Shown piece after piece: positions 41,147 through 50,425 of a stretch of DNA of 64,000 nt (positions are counted from its first letter, which is position 1; each line of letters opens with the position of its first letter). The translations under genes were made by a program, and so were the position numbers. The DNA is from Phascolarctobacterium sp. (GTDB taxonomy: Bacteria; Bacillota; Negativicutes; Acidaminococcales; Acidaminococcaceae), in contig JAHHUH010000004.1 of the NCBI GenBank assembly GCA_020024105.1, positions 1 through 64,000 of the forward strand. Direction: 5' to 3'. The notes under the pieces were generated by a model. It had not been told where the DNA came from, searched no databases, and saw only the letters and a list, made by a program, of their open reading frames with translations.

Positions 41147-42257
41147 TAATATGTTTTTTGTAAATAGTGTCCACAATCAGGCCAATGGCATTGTCGCCAG
41201 AAATGTTGCAGGCAGTACCAAAGGAATCCTGGGTGATGTAGAGAGCAACCATTAAAGCACAAATCGGGCCGGAAGGGTCTCCCAGTTCAGGACCAAATAC
41301 CATGTACAGGAAGGGCAGAGCAGTCATAATGGAACCACCAGGAGCACCGGGGGATGCTACCATGGCTACGCCCAAGGTCATGATGAAGGGAATAACGGTC
41401 GCCATGTTAATAGGAATCTGGTTCATTAAGCAGACCGCAGTAGCAAAGGCTGTAATAGTAATCATGGAACCAGCCATGTGGATGTTGGCACAAAGGGGAA
41501 TTACGAAGTTACGGATTTGTTCAGAAATACCATCTGCTTCAGCACATTTCAGGTTAACAGGAATGGTAGCAGTAGAGGATTGAGTACCAACAGCAGTAGC
41601 ATAGCCGGGAATTTGATTTTTAATCATAGTGAAGGGATTTTTGGCACTGACAGTACCAGCAATCAGGAACTGGACAAGGATGCAGACTAAATGCATGACG
41701 ATTATTACCAAAAATACCTTCCAGAGGATACCTAAAATGACAAAGGTTTTACCGGATTTGGTCATATCGGTGAAGGTACCACAAATATAGAGGGGTAATA
41801 AAGGAATGATTACCTTACTCAGGACATTATCGATAATGCTGGACAAGTCTTTAACAGCATTATAAAGGGGATTACCAATGGTTTTATCGCGTAAAATAGA
41901 GATATTTAAACCCAGAATGAAGGCCATGACAACAGCTGACATGGTGTCCAGCAGCGGTGGGATACTGATGCTGATATAGGCAGGAACAGAAATACCTGCA
42001 GTTTATGCAATCTTATCCAATGCACCCTCGCTCATGAAATGAGGGAAGAGATTGGAGGAAACGACATAGAAAACAGAACCGAAAATCAAAGTAGAACCAT
42101 AAACCAGGGCTACGGTAATCAACAGCAGCTTGCCGGTACCTGTTTTTAAATTTGCAATACCCATAGTTACATAAGCAACGATCATCATAGGAATGATGAA
42201 TTTGAGGAAGGTACTGAAAATACCGGAAAGGGTAACTACCACACGGGCAATTTCCAT
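41139..42257 (-). pseudogene. Dicarboxylate/amino-acid:cation symporter (SDF family), interrupted
   Basis: A single frame encodes an SDF-family sodium symporter with an internal TAA at 42003-42005 (between ALDKIA and TAGISVPAY). Downstream the frame is complete: the substrate motifs TQSSTATIPVNLKCAE, LGVAMVASPGAPGG and the helical C-terminus are present. The 5' end looks short: the first ATG (42257) begins directly in what should be the second helix (FLKFIIPMMIVAYVTMGI), and only AT-rich sequence without a ribosome site precedes it. So it probably lost its first helix as well as gaining a stop. The substrate would have been glutamate, dicarboxylate or serine/threonine. Confidence 0.8.
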
Positions 42258-42371
42258 AAAAAAATTAATAAAATAGAAAATTTTTCTATAAATTATGTAT
42301 AGATAATTGTTATAAAAGCTGCTTGATTACTGGACCAAGAAATAAAAATATTTATCTTGTGAGAAAATAAA

Positions 42372-42439
42372 AGAAAAGCCCCACCCCATTAGGGGCAGAG
42401 CTTTTTTATGGAAAAAGGGGAACTACCGAGGTAGTTCCA
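42372..42439 (-). terminator. Two tandem terminator hairpins after the aldehyde dehydrogenase
   Basis: On the minus strand, GGAACTACC tc GGTAGTTCC followed by CCTTTTTCC (42418-42439) precedes a second stem AAGCtctgCCCCT aat GGGGtgGGGCTT followed by TTCTTTT (42372-42408). Together they give efficient termination. Confidence 0.8.
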
Positions 42440-42452
42440 AAAAAGGATAAGC

Positions 42453-43943
42453 TTATTTATCTTGAGGATAGAAGCCGGAAGGCTCATAGCTCATGTTAAT
42501 CATAATATTCTTTACTTGAGTGTAGTGATCCAGGATGATTTTATGAGTTTCACGACCAATGCCGGAGGTTTTGTAGCCACCGAAGGGAGCGTGTTCCGGA
42601 ATCTGGTTGTAGGTATTAACCCACATACGACCGGTTTCTACATTACGTGCTACACGGATAGCCTTGTTGATATCCTTAGTCCATACAGCGCCACCTAAGC
42701 CATATTCACTGTCGTTAGCCATCTTAACAACTTCTTCCTCATCGTGGAATTTAATTACTACTGCTACAGGGCCAAAAATTTCTTCCTGAGCCACACGCAT
42801 ATCATTAGTAACATTGGTGATTAATGTAGGTTGCATGAAGCTGCCTTTAGCCAGTTCGCCTGCAGTAGCTCTAGCACCACCACATGCAATGGTTGCGCCC
42901 TCTGCTTTGGCAATTTCTACGTAGCTGAGAATTTTTTCTACTTGGGCATCATTGATTTGAGCACCCATTTGAGTGTCTTCATTCCAGGGGAGGCTTACTT
43001 TTACTTTTTGGAAGGCCTTTACCAAAGCTTCTACAAATTTATCATAGAAGGTATCTTGAACGAAGATACGGCTTCCCGCGCAGCAAACTTGTCCTTGATT
43101 AAAGAGGATACCCAATTGGGCACCATCTATAGCCTGATCAAAATCACAATCATCAAAGTAGATATTAGCACTCTTACCACCTAATTCCAGGGTAGAGGGA
43201 ATGATGCGCTCTGCAGCTGCCAGGCCCACATTACGACCGACCTCGGTGGAACCGGTAAAGGCTAATTTGCTGAAGCCGGGATGTTCCAGGATATATTGAC
43301 CAGCCTTGGAGCCTGCACCGGTAATAACGTTGAAGACACCTGCAGGAAGAACACCTTCAATGAGACGGGCAAATTCTAGGATGGAAAGGCTGGCCTCCTT
43401 GGAGGGCTTTAAGACGGTGCAGTCGCCTGCTGCGAGAACGGGAGCCAATTTCCAGGCTGCCATAAGGAAGGGGAAGTTCCAGGGAATAATCTGACCGACT
43501 ACGCCCAGAGGTTCTCTTAAAATTAAAGAGAGGTATTTACCGTCCAGGACGGAAGCGGAGCCCTCTTCAGCCAAAATGCAGCCGGCAAAATAACGGAAGT
43601 GAGCCGCACTCATAGGAATATCTACGTTTAAGGTTTCACGGATGGGCTTACCATTATCCATGCTTTCTACCATGGCCAAATGCTCTTTATTAGCATCAAT
43701 GATATCAGCAATTTTGTTAAGGAGTGTTGCACGTTGGACAGGGGTAGTTTTTTTCCATTCTGCAAAAGCCTTCCAACCTGCCTGCACTGCTGCATCTACA
43801 TCCTCGCGGGTTGCCTGAGCGCAGGTTGCCAGATGGGAACCGTCTGCCGGGCTTTCCGCGGAGAAGGTTTTGCCGTCAGAAGCATTACGCCATTGACCAT
43901 CAATAAAAAGACCATATTGTGCTTGTAATTTAACTTTTTCCAT
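42453..43943 (-). CDS. NAD-dependent aldehyde dehydrogenase
   Basis: 496-aa aldehyde dehydrogenase of the ALDH1/2 or betaine-aldehyde class. The NAD-binding motif is FTGSTEVGR, the general-base glutamate is in LELGGKSANI, and catalytic Cys287 is in FNQGQVCCAGSR; EEIFGPV and the C-terminal SGIGRE are also kept. The ATG at 43943 follows GGAGGG; the in-frame ATG at 43955 overlaps that site. It is divergent from a MocR regulator, which is the likely controller. It could oxidise aldehydes from amino-acid or amine breakdown; substrate open. Confidence 0.93.
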   Translation of the reverse strand: MEKVKLQAQYGLFIDGQWRNASDGKTFSAESPADGSHLATCAQATREDVDAAVQAGWKAFAEWKKTTPVQRATLLNKIADIIDANKEHLAMVESMDNGKPIRETLNVDIPMSAAHFRYFAGCILAEEGSASVLDGKYLSLILREPLGVVGQIIPWNFPFLMAAWKLAPVLAAGDCTVLKPSKEASLSILEFARLIEGVLPAGVFNVITGAGSKAGQYILEHPGFSKLAFTGSTEVGRNVGLAAAERIIPSTLELGGKSANIYFDDCDFDQAIDGAQLGILFNQGQVCCAGSRIFVQDTFYDKFVEALVKAFQKVKVSLPWNEDTQMGAQINDAQVEKILSYVEIAKAEGATIACGGARATAGELAKGSFMQPTLITNVTNDMRVAQEEIFGPVAVVIKFHDEEEVVKMANDSEYGLGGAVWTKDINKAIRVARNVETGRMWVNTYNQIPEHAPFGGYKTSGIGRETHKIILDHYTQVKNIMINMSYEPSGFYPQDK

Positions 43944-44003
43944 TTTTCCCTCCATAGGTAAAATATCTGTATTTAGTCTGAACCCTGCTCTAGCGAGGTT
44001 CTC

Positions 44004-44032
44004 TTGTTTAAGCTATGCAATCATTGTATAAT
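44004..44032 (+). promoter_or_regulatory. Promoter of the MocR regulator gene
   Basis: TTGTTT (44004-44009), a 17-bp spacer and TATAAT (44027-44032), in the region divergent to the aldehyde dehydrogenase. Confidence 0.7.
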
Positions 44033-44094
44033 TAAAATGATACTATTAAAAGCATCATTTTTTAAATATTTTTTAGAACCAGATGGAGGCGCTT

Positions 44095-45495
44095 ATGCTA
44101 ACCTATGATTTAAATAAGAGGGGAAGTATTCCTCTTTATGATTATCTTTACCAATGCATCAAGCAGGATATTATTCAGGGAAAACTACAGGCAGGTGAAA
44201 GACTGCCCTCCAAGAGAACCCTGGCCCGGCATTTAAGTGTAGGTGTAATTACAGTCGCCAATGCCTATGCTCAGCTTTTGACGGAGGGCTATGTGGAAGC
44301 AAAAGAAAAAAAGGGATATTTTGTGCGAAGTATTGGCGATTATCGGGTCAAAAAGGAGTTGCCTCTGCCCCAGTTGCAAGAACCGGAGGAAAAAGAATTT
44401 TTTGTAGATTTTAAGGCTAATCGGATCAGTCTGCAAAATTTTCCCATCGCTACATGGAATCGTCTGATGCGGGAAATGCTTTCCCTGCAAAATGAAGCGC
44501 TTCTGAAAACAGTACCATATAACGGATTATATGAATTGCGCAAGGCTATTGCGGATTATTTGGCTACCAATAGGGCCATGGCCGTCCAGCCATCCCAGAT
44601 TATTATTGGTGCAGGAACAGAATATCTTTATGGTCGTATGATGCAGATGTTTGGACGGGAAACCACTTTTGCCATAGAGGACCCGGGCTACAAGCGATTG
44701 GGTGCTATTTCTGCTAGTTTTGGCAATCCCTGGAAGTACATTCCCATTGATAATTCCGGTATGGAGGTGGAGGCGCTGGAGGCTAGTGGCGCACAAATAG
44801 TACATCTATCACCAGCTAATCATTTCCCTACGGGTATTGTTATGCCCATCAAAAGGAGATTGGAGCTTTTTGCCTGGGTAAATCGAAAGGCAGGCCGCTA
44901 CATTATTGAAGATGATTACGATAGTGAATTTCGTTATACAGGACGTTTTATACCACCACTCTATGCACAGGATACGAGGAATAAGGTTATCTATATGAAT
45001 ACCTTTAGTAAAAGTCTGGTGCCCTCCCTAAGAATTAGTTACATGGTCCTGCCACCACAATTACTGCAGCGTTATGAGGAAACCATGAGCTTTTATTCAT
45101 GTACGGTTTCCAGCTTTGAGCAGTATACCTTGGCTAGTTTTATCGCTAAGGGATACTTTGAACGGCATGTTAACCGCATGAAAAAATATTATCGAGAGCA
45201 GCGGGCTCTAATCTTACAAGCATTAAAGCAGTCACCATTGTCCCGAATCTCTCATATCAAAGAGCGTAACGCTGGAACTCATTTCCTTTTAAAAGTGGAT
45301 ACGGTTCTTTCTGAGGCAGAGGTGAAGCAGGCCGCTTTGGCTGCTGATATGAGCATAGCCTGCTTTTCTGATTATAGCAGTCAGCCTGCCGACCGTTCAG
45401 GTTGTACGTTAGTTATAAATTATGCAGGTATAGCTAGAGATAAGCTGGCTCAGGTGATGACCAGACTAGCAGCTATTTTCCCAGAATGTAATTAA
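44095..45495 (+). CDS. MocR/PdxR-type transcriptional regulator (GntR-aminotransferase fusion)
   Basis: 466-aa regulator. Residues about 8-75 form a GntR winged helix (IPLYDYLYQCIKQDIIQGKL..LPSKRTLARHLSVG, read in parts). The rest is a fold-type-I aminotransferase domain with pyridoxal phosphate lysine at about Lys306 (NTFSKSLVPSLRISY) and DDYDSEFRY for the cofactor. Such proteins sense pyridoxal phosphate or an amino acid/amine. The ATG at 44095 is five bases after GGAGG; an in-frame ATG at 44083 overlaps it. It is divergent from the aldehyde dehydrogenase, its probable target. Confidence 0.93.
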   Translation: MLTYDLNKRGSIPLYDYLYQCIKQDIIQGKLQAGERLPSKRTLARHLSVGVITVANAYAQLLTEGYVEAKEKKGYFVRSIGDYRVKKELPLPQLQEPEEKEFFVDFKANRISLQNFPIATWNRLMREMLSLQNEALLKTVPYNGLYELRKAIADYLATNRAMAVQPSQIIIGAGTEYLYGRMMQMFGRETTFAIEDPGYKRLGAISASFGNPWKYIPIDNSGMEVEALEASGAQIVHLSPANHFPTGIVMPIKRRLELFAWVNRKAGRYIIEDDYDSEFRYTGRFIPPLYAQDTRNKVIYMNTFSKSLVPSLRISYMVLPPQLLQRYEETMSFYSCTVSSFEQYTLASFIAKGYFERHVNRMKKYYREQRALILQALKQSPLSRISHIKERNAGTHFLLKVDTVLSEAEVKQAALAADMSIACFSDYSSQPADRSGCTLVINYAGIARDKLAQVMTRLAAIFPECN

Positions 45496-45696
45496 TATTT
45501 TGGTTAGATAGGACTCTAGAAATAAAGGGAAAACTGCTATGTATAGAGAATTATAAACATGAGTATCAAGACAGTGGATAAGGAAGCTGTCGAAGGCTTC
45601 AGAAAAGCTTAAGCATGTGATATAAATAGCAGTAAGCAGTGAATGCAGTTAAGTTAACTGCTGACTATAAAAATAACAAAGGAAGAAGGGGTAAGT

Positions 45697-46794
45697 ATGA
45701 AGGACGTTTTTCAACAGCTGAAGGAAGAAGTAGCATGGTCCGGTCTGGTACCGACTATGGAGAAGATGCCCAGGAGAACCTTACAGGATAAATGTATCGG
45801 TGGACCTACGGCAGCCCATGTTATTGAGGAAATTCATACTCCGCTTAATTTTGCCTATATGACCTTTACTACCGGCTCCTCGGCTTTTCAGAATATCGTT
45901 GGTATTACCCATCAGGAGCTGGAGGACCGCAAACAGGCGGCTATGAAGATTTTCCAGATGGCGGATGTACCCAAGGGAGCGAGAGTTTTGGTAACCTATC
46001 CACCATTAGTGAATGTTTTTTCAGCAGCTGCTTTTAAGGAGCAGGAGCTGGATTGTCATTTCCTGGTACGTTCTAATAAGGAAGCCTTTATTTCGGCACT
46101 GCACGAGGTTCAGCCACAGGTAGTTGTTGGTGAATCTACTTTTATTAAGAAGACGCTCCATGAGGCTAAGAAAATGGGACTGGCAGCAGGAATGCCCAAG
46201 GGCGTTAAGCTGTTGACAGCAGGAACCCCTTTGGATTTAGATTTATTACCCATAGCTGAAGAGGTTTTGCAGGGTAAGGTTCATGATTTATTTGGTTGTC
46301 AGGAATTTGGCTGGATTTGTATTGACGGTATTCCGGTACGCGAGGACATATCCTTAGTGCAGGCACCTAAAACCGCAAGAAAGGATTATTTTGAGGTTGT
46401 AGTAGGCGGACTGCCGACGGGGGATACCTTCCCTGTTTTAGAAAGCGGTCATATTTGCGATTTTAGAGGTAAAATCCTTACCTATCAGAGGGAACGTAGT
46501 TATCCAGAATATGAGGTTGTCGTCAAGGCAACTACTTTGGCTTCTAAGGAAACTATTGGTAGGGTAGCGAGGACGATTCTGCGTATTAAGGGCCGCATTG
46601 TGAAGGTTAGTCCGGACGTGGTTTTAGATGCGGATCATACTGTGTTGGAGCTGGTGCCAGACTATTTAACCGGGCTTCCTCGTGAGGGACAGGTCATTGA
46701 AGGAAAGACCAAGCTTTTTGATGATTTAGTAGAGGCACAGCTTGACTATCAGGAACGGCGTAAGGAAGATTCTACCTGGGTAAAACGTAGATAG
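45697..46794 (+). CDS. PaaK/LuxE-like adenylate-forming enzyme homologue
   Basis: 365-aa protein that looks like the phenylacetate-CoA ligase / LuxE branch of adenylate-forming enzymes. The usual AMP-binding phosphate loop (SSGTTG-like) appears as TFTTGSSAFQNIVGITH at about residue 52. KLLTAGTPLDLDLLPIAEEV and LFGCQEFGWICIDG correspond to the A5 (YGxTE) region, and VVVKAT and RILRIKGRIVKVSPD-like segments to the C-terminal part. It is shorter than PaaK (about 430 aa). The ATG follows GGAAGAAGGGG. I infer an acyl- or aryl-acid activating or ligand-binding role; substrate unknown. Confidence 0.6.
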   Translation: MKDVFQQLKEEVAWSGLVPTMEKMPRRTLQDKCIGGPTAAHVIEEIHTPLNFAYMTFTTGSSAFQNIVGITHQELEDRKQAAMKIFQMADVPKGARVLVTYPPLVNVFSAAAFKEQELDCHFLVRSNKEAFISALHEVQPQVVVGESTFIKKTLHEAKKMGLAAGMPKGVKLLTAGTPLDLDLLPIAEEVLQGKVHDLFGCQEFGWICIDGIPVREDISLVQAPKTARKDYFEVVVGGLPTGDTFPVLESGHICDFRGKILTYQRERSYPEYEVVVKATTLASKETIGRVARTILRIKGRIVKVSPDVVLDADHTVLELVPDYLTGLPREGQVIEGKTKLFDDLVEAQLDYQERRKEDSTWVKRR

Positions 46795-46810
46795 CTAATA
46801 GCTTAAAATG

Positions 46811-46844
46811 GCGAGTGATGGTGGTTCCGTCACTCGTTTTTTTA
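46811..46844 (+). terminator. Intrinsic terminator after the PaaK-like gene
   Basis: GCGAGTGATGG tggtt CCGTCACTCG is followed by TTTTTTT. Confidence 0.9.
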
Positions 46845-46846
46845 TA

Positions 46847-46877
46847 CGAAAAAACAGCAGCACTTAAGTGCTGCTGT
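46847..46877 (-). terminator. Intrinsic terminator of the MATE locus
   Basis: On the minus strand, ACAGCAGCACTTAAGTGCTG(CTGT) is a near-perfect palindrome of 24 bp followed by TTTTTT. Confidence 0.85.
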
Positions 46878-46913
46878 AGCAGGGGTGAGGCAAAAAATTC
46901 TAGCACCAGGGGC

Positions 46914-48281
46914 TTATAAATGTTTTAGGAAAAGATAGCTTAATAAAATAGTTACCAGAAAGGCAATGATATCTGATATGGGGGCGGCATAGAGAATGCC
47001 GTCCAGACCCCAATAATGAGGTAGGAGTAAGACTAGTGGCAGGAAGCAGATGATATCTCTGATGACGCCTGCTAACAGGGCATAGAGGGGATGACCGGCT
47101 GCCTGAAAGAAAATGGCACTGGTCTTTACCCAACAGGTAAGCAGTACGCAGGCCAGGTAAATGGTAAAGACTTTTCCTGCAAAAAGCCAGTAATCCTGGG
47201 GATTTGGAATGTTGGTAGGAATACCGAAGCAACCGATAATCCATTGAGGAGCCAGCTGGAAGCAGAGTGTAAAGCTACAGCCGATGGCAATGGTTATTAG
47301 ATTAATGTAGGCGTAAAGCTGCTTGACCCTATTATAGAGGGCAGCTCCCATATTATAGCTGATAATGGGTTGGTAGCCGTAGACTATACCGGCAACAATT
47401 TCTATGGCAATGGTCAATACCTTAATAGCAATACTGATGACCGCAATGGGTATATCTGCTCCGTATTAGGAGAGATTACCATGGTAGACTAACGCATAGT
47501 TGGTGATGACGGTTACCAGCAGAAGGGTCAGCTGGGTTACGAAGGTAGGGAGTCCTAGCTGGAGGACGTTACCCAAAATTTGCCAATCGGGATAGAAATC
47601 TGTCGGCTGTAATTTAAAAGTGCGGGGATGGTATAGGATAATAATGATACAGGAGGCCAGCTGTCTCAGGCCCGTGGCTAGAGCTGCACCCGTCATGCCC
47701 AAGTGAAAAACAAAAATAAAAAGCGGATCCAAAATAATATTGGTCAGGGCACCTGCTAAAAGCGCCCACATGGAGGCTTCGGGACTACCTTCGGCACCTA
47801 GGATACTGGTGGACATATTGGAAAACATCAGAGCGGGGAAAAAGAGTAGGACGATGTTTAAATAGCTTAAGGCATAAGCTAAATTGTTGGGAGAGGCGCC
47901 AAAGAGAGTTAGTAAAAAGCTGCGGTAGGGATGGATGAGCAGCATAAAAAGTAAGCTTATTACTAGAGTGAGCGTACTGCAGGTACCAACAGCCTTAGGA
48001 ATAGTAGTCCAATTTTGACGACCCTGACAGAGGTTGAGGTAAGTAGCACAGCCGTTGCTGATGCACCAGGCACAGGCCTGAGCTAAAATAAAAATAGGAA
48101 ATACGACGCCGGTTGCCGCATTTCCTAAGGTACTTAATTCGCTATTACCGATGAAAATCTGGTCCACCAGATTGTAGAGGGCCCCAATTAACAGGGAGAC
48201 CATACAGAGCAGGGAGAATTTCACCATAAGACGAGTAATTTTTTCCTGTGCTAAATATTTATTGGAGTTTAAAGTGGACAT
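46914..48281 (-). pseudogene. MATE-family multidrug/sodium antiporter gene interrupted by a stop
   Basis: A single frame of 456 codons encodes a full MATE exporter (about twelve helices, normal length of about 450). It begins KITRLMVKFSLLCMVSLLIGALYNLVDQIFIG (read in parts) and is broken by one TAA at 47466-47468, between YHGNLS and YGADIPIAVISIA. A family codon such as AAA (lysine), one base away, is expected there. Everything else is intact, so a single point change or a consensus error explains it. The gene is last in the run ktrB-ktrA-MATE, 17 bp after ktrA. Confidence 0.85.
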
Positions 48282-48298
48282 AAATCGTATAAGGGAAA

Positions 48299-48961
48299 TT
48301 ATAAATTAATGTCCAACATCTTTAACCCTGTGTGAGTGCCGATGATAATGATTTCATCATTTTCCTGGAGAATTTCGTGGGCATTAGGGTTGACGATGGT
48401 TTGACCGGCACGTTTAATGGCAACAATGTTGATATTGTATTTTCTGCGTAAATCAGCTTCAATCAGGTTCAGACCTACCAGCTGCTCAGGGAGCTGGATA
48501 CTAATGACGCTAATATCATTGGAAAGCTCAATATAGTCCACGATATTACCGGATACCAGGTTATGAGCTACACGCTTGCCCATATCCTTTTCGGAAAAGA
48601 TAATTTTGTCGGCACCAATCTTGCGGAGCATCGTGCCGTGAATCTCATTGAGAGCCTTGGCCACTACATTAGTAACGCCCATTTCCTTTAAAAGCAGTGT
48701 ACACATCATATTGCTTTCCAGGTCACCAATAGCTACGACGGCTACGTCAATATCATCTACGGCCAGGGAGCGTAAAGTCTGCTCGTCGGCCGCATCGCCA
48801 CAGACTACGTAAGGAAGGACTGTACTCAGATCCTGTACTAATTTACTGTTTTCGTCAATGGCCAGTACGTCGTAGCCCATCTCCACTAAGGTGGTAGCTA
48901 CACTGGTACCAAAGAGGCCTAAGCCTGCTACTAAAAATTGTTTTCTTTTATTGCCTCGCAT
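48299..48961 (-). CDS. Potassium uptake regulator (KtrA/TrkA family)
   Basis: 220-aa cytoplasmic RCK protein that gates a Ktr/Trk potassium channel. An N-terminal nucleotide-binding Rossmann fold (FLVAGLGLFGTSVATTLVEM, with YDVLAIDEN) occupies residues about 8-130. A C-terminal RCK_C domain (LPEQLVGLNLIEADLRRKYN..ENDEIIIIG) follows. Single-RCK length matches KtrA/KtrC and not the double-domain E. coli TrkA. It lies 15 bp after the membrane subunit on the same strand. The ribosome site is weak (TAAGG). Confidence 0.92.
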   Translation of the reverse strand: MRGNKRKQFLVAGLGLFGTSVATTLVEMGYDVLAIDENSKLVQDLSTVLPYVVCGDAADEQTLRSLAVDDIDVAVVAIGDLESNMMCTLLLKEMGVTNVVAKALNEIHGTMLRKIGADKIIFSEKDMGKRVAHNLVSGNIVDYIELSNDISVISIQLPEQLVGLNLIEADLRRKYNINIVAIKRAGQTIVNPNAHEILQENDEIIIIGTHTGLKMLDINL

Positions 48962-48976
48962 ATATTTACACCAACC

Positions 48977-50326
48977 TTATCCGATAATTATATTTTCTGC
49001 AGGGTAACGAATTTTATCTAATTTACGATTAAAGAAAGATAAGCCAAAGGTCAAAATACCTACTCTGCCGATATACATAGTAGCTATTAAAATCAATTTA
49101 CACCAGACGTTCCATTCACTGGTAATACCGATACCCAGACCTACTGTACCAAAGGCTGAGAATAGTTCAAAAAGAATGAACTGGAAGCTGCTGTTGCCTG
49201 TATCAAGAGCTAGTAGAAGGAAGAAAGAAATGGCTAGCCAAAGCGTGGTTAAAATAAAGATACTATTGGCCTTAGCTATAGTACTATCGTCAATGCGACG
49301 ACGGAAGAGGACTACCTCCTGCTTATTTCTCAACTGTGCCAATGTGGAACAGATTAATACGGCAAAGGTAGTTGTTTTGATACCACCACCGGTGGAGGTG
49401 GGAGATGCACCAATATACATGATAATAATCAAGAGGAAAAGTGAAGGACCGGTCAGATCAGCCAGGCTAATAGTATTAAAGCCTGCTGTACGGGCACTGA
49501 CGGACTGGAAGAGGGAGGTCAACCATTGACTATCCGTTGGCAGCTGGCCTAGTGTCAGGGGGTTATTATGCTCTAGGCACCAGAGACCAATGGTACCACT
49601 AAAAATCAGTAGAGTATTAACGATGAGTACTATTTTGGTATGTAGGGAGTATTTTTTCCAGCTCTTTTGGTGGTGGACATCGTCAATTACGGTAAAGCCG
49701 ATACCACCTAGGATAATAAGGGCCATGATGCAGAAATTGATAAAATAGTCCTGTTGGTAATTAACCAGGCTAGTATAATCGCCCAACAGGTCAAATCCGG
49801 CGTTACAAAAGGCGGAAATGGCATGCCAGTAGCCTAGATAGAAGGCACGGGGTCCCATTTCATCATAAAAATAAAAGGATAATAGAGTACCAAAAAAACC
49901 TTCAATAATAAAAGTATATTTGATAATATTAACGGTCATTTTAAGAATGCCGGAGGGCCCATTCTGGTTGAGGGATTCACTAATTAATAAGCGCTCTCCC
50001 AAATTAATTTTTTTACCCAGTCCGATAGTACATAGGGTAGTGACGGTCATGATACCTAAGCCGCCTACCTGGATAAGTAGGATGAGAACCAGCTGACCGA
50101 AAATGCTTAAATCCTTTCCTGTATCCCATATTGCTAAACCGGTAACGCAGGAAGCGGAGGTAGCTGTAAAAAGGGCATCAATAAAGGGATGCCATTGCCC
50201 ATTAGTATGAGAAATGGGTAAGGTTAATAAACAGGCTCCCGCAAGAATTAAGAGGAGGAAGCTTAGGGAAACTAGCAGGCTTTTATTCATTTTAAAAAGT
50301 AATCTATGAATCTTTTCGCTTAACAA
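48977..50326 (-). CDS. Potassium/sodium channel membrane subunit (KtrB/TrkH family)
   Basis: 449-aa membrane protein with four M1-P-M2 repeats. Selectivity-filter glycines lie in the pore loops (for example ATSASCVTGLA, SAFCNAGFDLLG, SARTAGFNTISL and FSAFGTVGLGIG). I chose the TTG at 50326 because AAGGAG lies eight bases upstream; an ATG at 50290 lacks a site. It forms the potassium uptake system with the KtrA-like subunit downstream. The sequence is intact, unlike the flanking MATE and DMT loci. Confidence 0.93.
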   Translation of the reverse strand: MLSEKIHRLLFKMNKSLLVSLSFLLLILAGACLLTLPISHTNGQWHPFIDALFTATSASCVTGLAIWDTGKDLSIFGQLVLILLIQVGGLGIMTVTTLCTIGLGKKINLGERLLISESLNQNGPSGILKMTVNIIKYTFIIEGFFGTLLSFYFYDEMGPRAFYLGYWHAISAFCNAGFDLLGDYTSLVNYQQDYFINFCIMALIILGGIGFTVIDDVHHQKSWKKYSLHTKIVLIVNTLLIFSGTIGLWCLEHNNPLTLGQLPTDSQWLTSLFQSVSARTAGFNTISLADLTGPSLFLLIIIMYIGASPTSTGGGIKTTTFAVLICSTLAQLRNKQEVVLFRRRIDDSTIAKANSIFILTTLWLAISFFLLLALDTGNSSFQFILFELFSAFGTVGLGIGITSEWNVWCKLILIATMYIGRVGILTFGLSFFNRKLDKIRYPAENIIIG

Positions 50327-50425
50327 TGTAAGGGCTCCTTTATAAGATACTCTATTCAGTATACGGTGAAAAACAATATTTTACAAATTAATATATTTAT
50401 TTTATTATAAAAAACTGAATTTGCC

